This document shows positions 1-7,767 of a stretch of DNA of 64,000 nucleotides, piece by piece. Below the pieces are notes generated by a model. The model saw only the letters and a list, made by a program, of their open reading frames with translations, was not told the DNA's origin and did not search any database. The position numbers were made by a program, and so were the translations under genes. Position 1 is the first letter of the stretch. Each line of letters begins with the position of its first letter. Source of the DNA: Planctomycetota bacterium (GTDB lineage Bacteria; Planctomycetota; UBA11346); assembly GCA_014193115.1 (NCBI GenBank), contig BJHQ01000005.1, positions 238,982-302,981 of the forward strand, in the 5' to 3' direction.

Positions 1-257
1 GTTTCGTCGATCAGCGCGGTGAAACAACGGGCATTCACCCCGGCCCGTATTGAACCCTGGCACAGGTGCTGGGTCTTCGCGGAAACGAACTCGCCCGATT
101 CACCTACCTGGCTTGGCTATCTCGCACGCCAGTGCCTATCAAAAAACACATCTAGCGCCTGGAGGCTCGCCTGGCCAGGACGGGAACTGGCCGAGATTTG
201 TTTGACCGAGAAGGCTAGCCCGGAGAATTCCGGGCCTAGAGCGCGAATACTGCAATA
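1..257. other. No recognisable gene
   Basis: I see no credible coding region here. A long plus-strand open frame runs through this stretch, but it continues straight across the tRNA gene and antisense to the peroxidase gene, so it is not believable. The stretch lies just downstream of the tRNA-Pro terminator. Confidence 0.5.
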
Positions 258-284
258 TAAAAACCCCCAGGCTTTCGCCTGGGG
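258..284 (-). terminator. Rho-independent terminator of tRNA-Pro
   Basis: On the minus strand an 8-bp perfect stem, CCCCAGGC/GCCTGGGG, closes a GAAA tetraloop (stem arms 265-272 and 277-284). It is followed by a GTTTTT tract. It begins 6 bases after the encoded CCA end of the tRNA, the expected place for its terminator. Confidence 0.9.
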
Positions 285-289
285 TATTC

Positions 290-366
290 TGGTCGGGGCG
301 ACAGGATTTGAACCTGCGGCCTCTTGCACCCGAGACAAGCGCTCTACCAGGCTGAGCTACGCCCCG
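290..366 (-). tRNA. tRNA-Pro (anticodon CGG)
   Basis: The minus strand folds into a complete cloverleaf. The acceptor stem CGGGGCG pairs with CGCCCCG, the D-arm reads GCTC...GAGC, and the anticodon stem CTTGT/GCAAG carries loop CTCGGGT with anticodon CGG. The T-arm has the TTCAAAT loop. The discriminator is A and the 3' CCA is encoded (290-292). The leading C1-G72 pair is typical of bacterial proline tRNAs. It reads codon CCG, which a GC-rich genome would use often. No other tRNA was found in the window. Confidence 0.95.
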
Positions 367-456
367 AACCGTCCGCCAGTTGCCTGGCGGGGTGGGATCA
401 TCGGTTCGGCTGGTGGGAGTCAACTCTCCCGGTCACTGCGTTTCTCGTGGCTGGGA

Positions 457-1020
457 TTATTTGAGTTCCGGGACGGCCAGGGCGGCTTCGATGGCGGCGG
501 TCACCTTGGCGTCGTCAGGTTTGGTCTTCGGGTCGAAGCGGTCGATGACGCTGCCGTCGCGGCCGATCAGGAACTTGGCGAAGTTCCAGGTGATCGCTCC
601 GGGCTTGGGCGACTTGGTGGTCAGCCATTCGAAGAGGGGGTGGATGCCTTCGCCTTTGACGACGATCTTCGACATCAGCGGGAAGGTGACGTGGTATTTG
701 CTGGTGCAGAACTCGGCGATGTCGGCGTTGCTGCCGGGTTCCTGCTTACCGAATTCGTTGGCTGGAACGGCAATGATGGTCAGGCCCTTGGCGCCATAGG
801 TTTCGTGCAGTTTCTGCAGGGCCGCGTACTGCGGGGTGTTGCCGCACTTCGACGCGGTGTTGACCAGCAGCACGACTTTCCCCTTCAATTTGCCGAGCGG
901 ATAGTCGGAGCCATCGTTGGCTTTCAGGGTGAAGTCGAGGAAGCCGGCGGGCGCCGCAGCTGCCGGGTCGGCAGCGATAGCGGTGGCGGCGAGGAGGGCG
1001 GGGAGCATGGAGCGGAGCAT
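457..1020 (-). CDS. Glutathione peroxidase family protein, exported
   Basis: This 187-aa protein is a thioredoxin-fold peroxidase that reduces hydrogen peroxide or organic hydroperoxides; bacterial members usually take electrons from thioredoxin. The family block NTASKCG places the peroxidatic Cys near residue 59. The QEPGS block and the WNFAKFL block supply the catalytic Gln, Trp and Asn. The Cys replaces the selenocysteine of animal enzymes. Residues 1 to about 23 form a short hydrophobic, Ala-rich leader, so I predict a periplasmic enzyme. The ATG at 1020 was chosen because it puts this leader at the N-terminus; an in-frame extension to 1296 lacks family similarity and would overlap the helicase gene. 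No strong Shine-Dalgarno is visible. The gene is divergent from the helicase. Confidence 0.88.
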   Translation of the reverse strand: MLRSMLPALLAATAIAADPAAAAPAGFLDFTLKANDGSDYPLGKLKGKVVLLVNTASKCGNTPQYAALQKLHETYGAKGLTIIAVPANEFGKQEPGSNADIAEFCTSKYHVTFPLMSKIVVKGEGIHPLFEWLTTKSPKPGAITWNFAKFLIGRDGSVIDRFDPKTKPDDAKVTAAIEAALAVPELK

Positions 1021-1201
1021 TTCGCCAGTCTGCCGGGATCGGCCCGCGGGGAAGCGGACGAACGGGAAACGGGAACACTGCGGCCCGCATTGGTGCATGG
1101 GCTTGAGGATTTCCGCTGATGTCCATGCTCTCCGCCCTTCGCGGAGTCGGCTGGCGGGTTGCCGGTTGGTCGCGCAACCATCCATCCTTCCAGGAATCTT
1201 C

Positions 1202-2521
1202 ATGGACTTTACCGCCTTCGGTTTGATTGAGCCGATCCAGCGTGCGCTGAAAACCGAGGGGTATGCCACTGCGACCCCGATCCAAGCCGGTGCCATCCCG
1301 CCGGTGATGGCGGGCCATGATCTGCTCGGCTTGGCTCAGACCGGGACGGGAAAGACCGCGGCATTTGCGCTGCCGGTGCTGCAGCGCCTGGCCACCACCA
1401 AGCCGGCCAAGCCGGGTCGTCCGATCCGCTGCCTGGTGCTGGTGCCGACCCGCGAGCTCGCCACCCAGGTGGCCGACAGCTTCAAGGCCTATGGCCGGAA
1501 TCTGCATGTCCGCACCGCCACCATCTTCGGCGGAGTCGGCCAATCGCCCCAGGTCCAGGCCCTGCGCGCCGGGGTCGATGTCGTGGTCGCCTGCCCTGGT
1601 CGGCTGCTCGATCTGATGGGCCAGGGACACGTCCGCTTCGATTCGGTCGAGGTCCTGATCCTCGATGAAGCCGACCGGATGTTCGACATGGGATTCCTGC
1701 CCGATTTGAAACGGATCGTGGCGACCTTGCCCGCGAAGCGGCAGAACCTGCTGTTCTCGGCGACCATGCCGGGCGAGATCCGTCAGCTGGCCTCATCGAT
1801 CCTGCGCGACCCGGTGGAAGTGAAGGTGGCCGCGGTTTCGAGCGCCGCAGAGACCGTGGCGCAAAGCGTCTATCTGGTCCCGAAGGAGCTGAAGGCGTCG
1901 TTGCTGGTCCATCTGCTGGCCGATCCGACGGCGGAACGCACCCTGGTCTTTTCGCGGACCAAGCATGGCGCGGATCGCCTGGTGAAGCAGCTCACCGCCG
2001 CGGGCATCGGGGCGGCAGCCATCCATGGCAATAAGAGCCAGAACGCCCGTCAACGCGCCCTGGAGGATTTCCGTTCCGGTAAGATCAAGGCCCTGGTGGC
2101 CAGCGACCTGGCCGCCCGTGGTCTCGATATCGACGCCATTTCCCATGTGATCAACGTCGATCTGCCCCACGAGCCCGAGACCTATGTCCATCGCATCGGC
2201 CGGACCGGCCGGGCGGGAGCCACCGGCACGGCGATCTCTTTTTGCGGCGGCGATGAGCGCGGACTGCTCACCGCCATCGAGCGCACCATCCGCCAGCGCA
2301 TCCCGGTGCAGGCTCTGCCGGCGCTGAAGCCGCTGGCGGCACCGATCGGCGGCGATCGGGACGACGACGATCGGCCGCCGTTCGGCGGTCAGCGTCGATC
2401 GTTCGGCCAGCGCTCAGGTCCTCCCGGACGGACCGGGGCGATCGGCCATCCGCAGGCCGGGCGCACCGGATCGAGCGGCGGCTTCGGACGGCGCAGCGGA
2501 CCCCGCGGGCCCCGGCGCTGA
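1202..2521 (+). CDS. rhlE: DEAD-box ATP-dependent RNA helicase, RhlE-like
   Basis: This 439-aa cytoplasmic helicase unwinds RNA duplexes, in ribosome assembly, mRNA turnover or cold adaptation. It has the Q motif near residues 6-28, motif I AQTGTGKT (45-52), motif Ib CPGR, DEAD (155-158), SAT (186-188) and motif [10 protein letters not shown] (330-337). The last 80 or so residues form a basic Gly/Arg/Ser-rich tail, typical of RhlE proteins and likely to bind RNA. The start follows AGGA at a suitable distance. A longer open frame upstream, from 917, runs antisense to the peroxidase gene and is rejected. The RhlE assignment rests on motif layout and tail; a CsdA or SrmB relative is less likely because their C-terminal domains are absent. 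Confidence 0.93.
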   Translation: MDFTAFGLIEPIQRALKTEGYATATPIQAGAIPPVMAGHDLLGLAQTGTGKTAAFALPVLQRLATTKPAKPGRPIRCLVLVPTRELATQVADSFKAYGRNLHVRTATIFGGVGQSPQVQALRAGVDVVVACPGRLLDLMGQGHVRFDSVEVLILDEADRMFDMGFLPDLKRIVATLPAKRQNLLFSATMPGEIRQLASSILRDPVEVKVAAVSSAAETVAQSVYLVPKELKASLLVHLLADPTAERTLVFSRTKHGADRLVKQLTAAGIGAAAIHGNKSQNARQRALEDFRSGKIKALVASDLAARGLDIDAISHVINVDLPHEPETYVHRIGRTGRAGATGTAISFCGGDERGLLTAIERTIRQRIPVQALPALKPLAAPIGGDRDDDDRPPFGGQRRSFGQRSGPPGRTGAIGHPQAGRTGSSGGFGRRSGPRGPRR

Positions 2522-2548
2522 GCCGTCAGCCAGCCAGCGGAGCACCGT

Positions 2549-3931
2549 TCATTTCGGCCAGGGCCCGGTGATCGCCAAGGTCAGGCCGGGAGTCTGGATG
2601 TTGACGAACAGGATGGCGCCATCCGGGCTGAAGCAGGCCCCGGCGAACTCCGCGCTGTTCAGTGCGTTTCGCGCCAGGCGATAGCACGCGCCCTTGGGCG
2701 TGACCCCGACGATATGCTGCACGGCGTCGATCGCCGGAGCGCAGCTGTCTTCGCACAGGATCAGGTGACCATTCGGAGAAACAGTGATGTTGTCGCAATT
2801 TTCCAGGATGTTCGCTTCGTCTGGCTGAATGTACAAGGTCAATGCCGCGCCGCCGTGGGCGAGTTTCCAGACCTGGCCTTTGCCCACGCCGAAGCCGCGC
2901 TTGTCGGTCGCCACGGCTTTTCCTCCCGAGGTCGTGCAGAACAGCATCCCGTCGCTGGCCACCCACAGCCCTTCGCCGCGGGCGAACCGGGCGGCATCGG
3001 GAATGGTCGTGCGCATCTCGTCGCCGCGATCGGTGATCGGGATATCGACCCAGGTCACCGGCCTGGTCTCGCCCACCGCCCATTCCTGGTGCTGCCAATT
3101 GCGCGTATCGCAACCCGGTTTGCCGGTCACGACCAGGGCCTGGAGCCGGCCCGGACTACGGAGATCTCCAGCTTTTTTCGGCACAAATCGGTACAGGCAG
3201 CCATCGGCTCGGTCCTCGGTCAGGATGACGGCGCCATCACGCGGATCGACCGCGGCGGCTTCGTGGTACCAGCGCCCGAGCCCGGTCAGCGGCACCGCGG
3301 GGGTGAGGACGGGCTCTGCGGTGACGGGAACTTCGAACACCCAGCCATGATCCTTGGCATAGGGGCCGCCAGCAGTCTGGACGGTTTCCTCGCAGGTCAG
3401 CCAGGTACCCCAGGGCGTCGGGCCGCCAGCGCAGTTGCGCAGGGTACCACCCAGACTCAGCCATTGGCGCAGGGTTTTTCCAGCCGCCGGATCGTAGACC
3501 ACGGTGGTGGTGCCGCCGAGCGGAAGCGGGCCGTTCGGATTGGCGCCGACATCGTAGAGGCGGCTGCGATCGACGGTGGAGAGAAGCGCGCGGTCGTCGC
3601 CAAATGCGCCGGCGGAGTTCGGTTCGTGAGCCATTTCGTGGTTGCGCACCAGGATGACCGCGCCATTGGGTCCTGGAAACGCAGCCATGCCATCGAACAT
3701 GGCTGGAACCCGCAGTCCGTCGACCATGGTTTCACCAGCCTTCGAAATGACCCGGTAACTGAAGCCCGGAGGAAGGTCGAGGATGCCCGCAGGATCCTTG
3801 ATCAGGTCAGGAAACCCTGCGCGAGCCGGTGCCGGTTCCTCTGCCCAGGCCCGGCGGCCTGCCATCGCGCTGAGTCCAGCGAACGCCAGGGAGGTGGCGG
3901 TCTGGGAGAGGATCTCTCGGCGCGTGGGCAT
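2549..3931 (-). CDS. PhoX-type (DUF839) exported protein, probable alkaline phosphatase
   Basis: This 460-aa beta-propeller protein belongs to the PhoX/DUF839 family, whose characterised members are calcium- and iron-dependent alkaline phosphatases. The N-terminus has paired arginines in TRRE followed by a hydrophobic stretch and AWA, a plausible Tat signal. The family block CAGGPTPWGTWLTCEE is present, with the NHE metal-site block upstream (near residue 97) and a second Glu block, YHEAAAVDP. The ATG follows AGGA at 8 bases. It is convergent with the helicase, only 27 bp apart, and 55 bp downstream of the AraC gene. No phosphate-uptake genes sit nearby, so the substrate is inferred only from the family. 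Confidence 0.85.
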   Translation of the reverse strand: MPTRREILSQTATSLAFAGLSAMAGRRAWAEEPAPARAGFPDLIKDPAGILDLPPGFSYRVISKAGETMVDGLRVPAMFDGMAAFPGPNGAVILVRNHEMAHEPNSAGAFGDDRALLSTVDRSRLYDVGANPNGPLPLGGTTTVVYDPAAGKTLRQWLSLGGTLRNCAGGPTPWGTWLTCEETVQTAGGPYAKDHGWVFEVPVTAEPVLTPAVPLTGLGRWYHEAAAVDPRDGAVILTEDRADGCLYRFVPKKAGDLRSPGRLQALVVTGKPGCDTRNWQHQEWAVGETRPVTWVDIPITDRGDEMRTTIPDAARFARGEGLWVASDGMLFCTTSGGKAVATDKRGFGVGKGQVWKLAHGGAALTLYIQPDEANILENCDNITVSPNGHLILCEDSCAPAIDAVQHIVGVTPKGACYRLARNALNSAEFAGACFSPDGAILFVNIQTPGLTLAITGPWPK

Positions 3932-3986
3932 GGCGGCATCCTGGGGAAGCGGGCGATAGGGGAACCAGCGGCGTTTCAGCCGAGTA

Positions 3987-4886
3987 TCAACGGTTCTCGC
4001 CTTTGCGCCAGGTCAGCGGCGAAGCGCCCGCGATCCGCCTGAAACTGCGGTTGAAAGTCGACAAATCGGAAAAGCCGCATGACAGCGCCACATCAAGGAT
4101 GCGGTCGTTGCCGTGGTGCAGCGCCGCCATCGCCATCTGGATGCGGGCCTGCATGTGATAGGCCCGTGGCGTCGTGCCAGTCAGGCGGCGGAAGGCTCTG
4201 CAAAAGGACGATCTGGTCATGTCCGCCCGCTGCGCCAGGTCGTTCAGGTCGAACGGCCGTGCGGGATGTTCGTCGATGGAACGGGCGATCATCGCCAGCA
4301 CGCCATCGCTGCGGCCGGTTCCCAGATCGGCGAAGCCGCCATCGGCGGCCGCTTGCCGGGCGATAGCAACCAGAAGCAGATGCAGGTGGCCGCGCATCGC
4401 CGATTGCCAGCCAGGCTGCTGCGCAGCCTGTTCATCGAGCATCGCCCGCAGGATGCCCTCCAAACCCGATCCAGGAGCGAAACGCAGGTGGACGAACCGG
4501 TGGCGGCGATGCCGGGTGCTCGGCACCGCCGGCAGGATCCGCTGGAGCTGCGGGCCAAGGTCGCTGCCCAGCACCGGCAACCCGCCAGCAGGCCCAGGGC
4601 CGGGGATCAGATAGGCATTGATGACCTGCATGCCACTTGGAGTGGTGAGGATGTCATGGGCTTGGCCGAGATGGACGATGCCCAGGCAGCCCGGTCCGGT
4701 GGCATGATCGCCTCCGTCAAAACGGTACGTCCCGGTGCCGGCTATGATGTAGTTGAACTCGATCACGTCATGGGTGTGGAGGGATCGGCGGCGCAGGTTC
4801 CGGTAATCAGGCAGCGATTCGACGCCGAGCGCGACTCCGCCCAGGTCGTGGGTGCGGTCGCGGACCTGGAGGATGCGCACGGCCAT
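3987..4886 (-). CDS. AraC family transcriptional regulator
   Basis: This protein is about 299 aa. The N-terminal half looks like a cupin sensor (blocks RRSLHTHDVIEF and GTGTYRF). The C-terminal 100 residues carry two helix-turn-helix motifs ending in the family signature, ILDVALSCGFSDLSTFNRSF. It is divergent from the PhyH dioxygenase at 4981, and regulators of this class commonly control the divergent neighbour. I chose the ATG at 4886 because it begins the cupin domain and leaves a 94-bp shared promoter region; the frame stays open to 4997, which would run into the dioxygenase gene. Ribosome-binding-site support is weak, so the start is uncertain. The inducer is unknown; a sugar is typical of the class. 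Confidence 0.9.
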   Translation of the reverse strand: MAVRILQVRDRTHDLGGVALGVESLPDYRNLRRRSLHTHDVIEFNYIIAGTGTYRFDGGDHATGPGCLGIVHLGQAHDILTTPSGMQVINAYLIPGPGPAGGLPVLGSDLGPQLQRILPAVPSTRHRRHRFVHLRFAPGSGLEGILRAMLDEQAAQQPGWQSAMRGHLHLLLVAIARQAAADGGFADLGTGRSDGVLAMIARSIDEHPARPFDLNDLAQRADMTRSSFCRAFRRLTGTTPRAYHMQARIQMAMAALHHGNDRILDVALSCGFSDLSTFNRSFRRIAGASPLTWRKGENR

Positions 4887-4980
4887 GCCGAAGGCGTATC
4901 CCAGCCCACGAAGAGGGCAACCAATGCCAAGAATAGTCTGAGAAGGCCACTCAAATTGCCTCAACACCAGCGGGGAACCC
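4887..4980. promoter_or_regulatory. Divergent promoter region between AraC gene and PhyH gene
   Basis: This 94-bp gap separates two divergent starts and must hold both promoters. A GGGGAA ribosome-binding site lies just before the PhyH ATG. I see no convincing -35/-10 pair or clear inverted repeat, so the regulator's binding site is inferred from gene order only. Confidence 0.45.
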
Positions 4981-5814
4981 ATGCGTACCGATGTCACAGA
5001 CGCCGAGATCGACCACTACCGCCGCGACGGATACCTGGTCGTGGAGGATCTGCTCACCCCAGCCGAGACTGCTGAACTGAAAGAGGCCGTGCTGACCACC
5101 GCCGCCGGCTATGGCAATCGCCGGATCATCAACAGCGATCTGGAAATGAATGACAAGGAAGATCATTACTCCTCGGTCTTCCGCCAGCGGCTGAACCTGT
5201 GGAAGGTCAATCCGACGGTCAAGCGCTACATGATGGGAACCGAGATGGGCCGGCTGGTCGAACGTCTGACCGGGGTCCGTCAGCGGATCTGGCATGACCA
5301 GATGCTGGAGAAACGCGCCTGGGGCAACCCGACCGCCTGGCACCTTGATAATCCCTACTGGTCGTTCTCATCCTTCGACGCGATTTCGGTGTGGATCGCG
5401 CTGGAAGACGCGACCCTGGCCAATGGCTGTATGTGGTACCTGCCCGGCAGCCACCGCCTGGCCCGCCATGACCGCAATGTCGGCATCGGCCAGGATCTCG
5501 GCGGTTTGTTCAAGGCTTATCCCGAAATGCTGAACTCGGCCCAGCCGGTAGCCGCGCCGCTGCGCGCCGGTTCCTGCGGATTCCACAATGGCCTGACCGC
5601 TCACGGTGCCGGCGCGAACATGACCGCCGGCAATCGGACCGCGATGACCTGTGGCTACATGCCGGCTGGCTCGACCTATAATGGAATTCGTAATATCCTG
5701 AGTAAAGAACGCTTCGAGCGTTTGAAGGTTGGCGACAGTCTGGACGACGACACCGACAATCCTTTGGTCGGAACCGGCGGCAGCGTCGGTGGGACCTCAG
5801 CGCCTGGGACGTGA
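4981..5814 (+). CDS. Phytanoyl-CoA dioxygenase (PhyH) family protein
   Basis: This 277-aa protein has the double-stranded beta-helix fold of Fe(II)/2-oxoglutarate oxygenases. It starts with the family-typical YRRDGYLVVEDLL block. The iron-binding HxD is in WHLDNPYW (near residue 121). The distal His is in LTAHGAG (near 210) and is followed by NRTAMTCGYMP, whose Arg would bind 2-oxoglutarate. No signal peptide is seen, so it should be cytoplasmic. The family hydroxylates very diverse small molecules, so the substrate cannot be named. The divergent AraC regulator suggests inducible catabolism of a specific compound. Confidence 0.88.
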   Translation: MRTDVTDAEIDHYRRDGYLVVEDLLTPAETAELKEAVLTTAAGYGNRRIINSDLEMNDKEDHYSSVFRQRLNLWKVNPTVKRYMMGTEMGRLVERLTGVRQRIWHDQMLEKRAWGNPTAWHLDNPYWSFSSFDAISVWIALEDATLANGCMWYLPGSHRLARHDRNVGIGQDLGGLFKAYPEMLNSAQPVAAPLRAGSCGFHNGLTAHGAGANMTAGNRTAMTCGYMPAGSTYNGIRNILSKERFERLKVGDSLDDDTDNPLVGTGGSVGGTSAPGT

Positions 5815-5842
5815 ATGCCGGCGCCGGACGCGCATTCCAGAT

Positions 5843-6340
5843 TTATTTCCAGCCAGCGCCAGCGCCTTCCAGCCAGGCCGCCAGGTCATCAGCCGCAGCC
5901 TGGGCGGCTTGGCTCACTCCTTCCGGCTCGTCTGACAATGCTCCGTACCAGCCGGTGCCGGAAAAATGGTGGTCAAGATTCCCACGTCTGCTGACCAGCA
6001 GGGCGTCACCTTCGATCCGGATCGACCACCGGTTGGTCACGTCGCGGTCGTCGCTGGCGGCCGGTCGGATGCGTTCGGTACTGATCGACAGATCAAGCCG
6101 TGCGCTACCGTCCACGGCCACGCGCCAACCGAGGCGCTGCGAGACGGCTGCGGCGACGGCCTCATGCAGGACCACCTGGGTCCGCGGCAGCCGGCTATCG
6201 TTCCGCACGACCCTGACCTGGACAGGTTCGCCCAGCCGCGGCGGGCTGGCGATGCGGTAGCAGGCTGGGCACGCGGACAATGCCAACACGACCGTCAACG
6301 ACCGGATGAGCGGGCCATTGGCGAAACGATTCAAGATCAT
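5843..6340 (-). CDS. LptE-like lipoprotein
   Basis: This 165-aa protein has a signal sequence ending in the lipobox LSAC, with the lipidated Cys at residue 24. The remainder is a small alpha/beta domain. It resembles LptE-type proteins in having RVVRNDSRLP (compare the family's nonspecific N-terminal strand), a helix and a polar strand. LptE helps the LptD porin insert lipopolysaccharide at the outer membrane. Sequence conservation in this family is low, so the assignment is tentative. It lies 18 bp downstream of the BamD-like gene, and the pair reads as an outer-membrane biogenesis operon, which strengthens the call. An unrelated DUF-type lipoprotein remains possible. Confidence 0.55.
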   Translation of the reverse strand: MILNRFANGPLIRSLTVVLALSACPACYRIASPPRLGEPVQVRVVRNDSRLPRTQVVLHEAVAAAVSQRLGWRVAVDGSARLDLSISTERIRPAASDDRDVTNRWSIRIEGDALLVSRRGNLDHHFSGTGWYGALSDEPEGVSQAAQAAADDLAAWLEGAGAGWK

Positions 6341-6358
6341 GATCGGGAAGAGATTCGA

Positions 6359-7570
6359 CTATTCTGCCAACGGGCGGCCGGGGGTCGTTGACGCAGGCAA
6401 CGTCGCCATTTCCCGTTCCGCCGCCAACCCTTGCCGGCTGGTCGGATCGCGGCGGATCGCCTCACGGTAATAGAGACGTGCTCCAGCAAGCCAATCGTCC
6501 AGCCCGTGGGGCGTGGCGATCAAACCATTGGGCATCTGCTTGGATCGGTACCACCGTGCGACCCGCAGATCGCGATCCTGCAACCATCCGCGGATCCTGG
6601 CGCGATACTGCTTGACCAAGGCGACTCGCGCGGGATCTCCTGCTGTTTCCTGTTCCGCCTGATCGATCTGAAGACTGCCTGCGATCAGGGCACCGATGTC
6701 ATAGTCGTCGCCCCGGTACTGCTTGAGATGGCTGAGGGTCAGTTCGCACAAGGCGGCGAAGACCAGCGGGCTGCGGGGATAATCCGAGAGGAAGTCCTCA
6801 TAGGCGCGGCGGGCGGCGTACAGTTCGTTGCGCATTGGCGACAGCAGCTGTGACCGGGCGAGGCCGAGAGCGGCCTTGGGCGCGATCTCGACCCGGTCGC
6901 CGAAACGGAGCAGGAATCTGAAGATTCGGTCCAGATTTTCATTCCGGACGTTGGAGTCGAGGCTCACTACGGCCGCTGGAGTTTCGGCTTCCAGATCGAT
7001 GGCCGCTGAAAAGTTCTGGAGTCGCTCGGCGGCGGCCAAGGTGGCCCGGAAGATGTCGGCGATGCCCGCGTAGTCGGGGAGATAGAACCACAGGCGGTGG
7101 AGCGTCTTGCGCAGTTCGGGCAGATCGCCATTGGCAGCTTGCGCCATCACCCGGATCGCGAGCAGATCGCCGGCATAGGTGCTGTACGGTGCGGCCTCGA
7201 AACCGCGTTCAGCCACTTCAGCGGCGCGCTCTAGGATCGAACTGAACAGCTGATCCCACCACCATTCCTGGCTGAAGGTCGCACCGCGGCGGATGCGGCT
7301 GACCCGGTCCGACTCGCCCGGCGCCGCTGGAGTCGTTCCGACCAGATACAAATCCCGAGCGATGTCGAGGTAGGGCCTGGCGACGGCATCGTCGGCTGCG
7401 GTGGGCGGGGTGCGGGCCCGGGCGAGGCGGTAAGCGGCGGCATCGGACTGGTCCGACAGCAGCTCCTTTTCGGCCCGATCCGCGTCGTCGTCGCTGCCCT
7501 GGCTCTTGGCTTCGCCGGACCATTGGATGGGAGCCGAGATCAGGCAGAGCAGGAACAGCAGCGTGCGCAT
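6359..7570 (-). CDS. BamD/ComL-like TPR outer-membrane assembly protein
   Basis: This 403-aa exported protein has an N-terminal hydrophobic leader (about residues 1-23) and an otherwise helical, Ala/Leu-rich body consistent with TPR-like repeats. The C-terminal third matches the BamD pattern: RDLRVARWYRSK followed by ARLYYREAIRRDPTS, where family members have a variant of VARFY...A...YY..v...yP.S. BamD serves the BAM complex, which inserts outer-membrane beta-barrels. The protein is longer than usual for BamD (about 245 aa), and its Cys residue lies within the hydrophobic core rather than in a clear lipobox, so lipid anchoring is uncertain. It is transcribed with the LptE-like gene. Confidence 0.55.
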   Translation of the reverse strand: MRTLLFLLCLISAPIQWSGEAKSQGSDDDADRAEKELLSDQSDAAAYRLARARTPPTAADDAVARPYLDIARDLYLVGTTPAAPGESDRVSRIRRGATFSQEWWWDQLFSSILERAAEVAERGFEAAPYSTYAGDLLAIRVMAQAANGDLPELRKTLHRLWFYLPDYAGIADIFRATLAAAERLQNFSAAIDLEAETPAAVVSLDSNVRNENLDRIFRFLLRFGDRVEIAPKAALGLARSQLLSPMRNELYAARRAYEDFLSDYPRSPLVFAALCELTLSHLKQYRGDDYDIGALIAGSLQIDQAEQETAGDPARVALVKQYRARIRGWLQDRDLRVARWYRSKQMPNGLIATPHGLDDWLAGARLYYREAIRRDPTSRQGLAAEREMATLPASTTPGRPLAE

Positions 7571-7656
7571 GGGGCGCGAATGCTGCCGGGTCGGCAGCTG
7601 GTGGCCAGAGGGAGGTGCCAGTCGGCCAGGTCAACCTGATCGAGGCAGCAGACGCA

Positions 7657-7675
7657 GGAGCGGAACCGCCGCTCC
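7657..7675 (-). terminator. Hairpin downstream of the RsbU-like gene
   Basis: A 7-bp perfect stem GGAGCGG/CCGCTCC with a 5-base loop lies in the 197-bp gap between the RsbU-like gene and the BamD-like gene. No T-tract follows on the minus strand, so termination is only suggested by position. Confidence 0.3.
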
Positions 7676-7767
7676 GCTGAAGCAACGGGATCACCGCCAG
7701 TCAGCGGAAGATCTTCCCAATATCCTCCTGCCGCAGAGCCGACCCGGCTGTTGGATTGGGCCGCCGA

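Noticed and set aside
19..1119. 366-aa plus-strand open frame at the window start
   Set aside because: It crosses the tRNA-Pro gene and its terminator and runs antisense to the glutathione peroxidase gene, with no recognisable domain.
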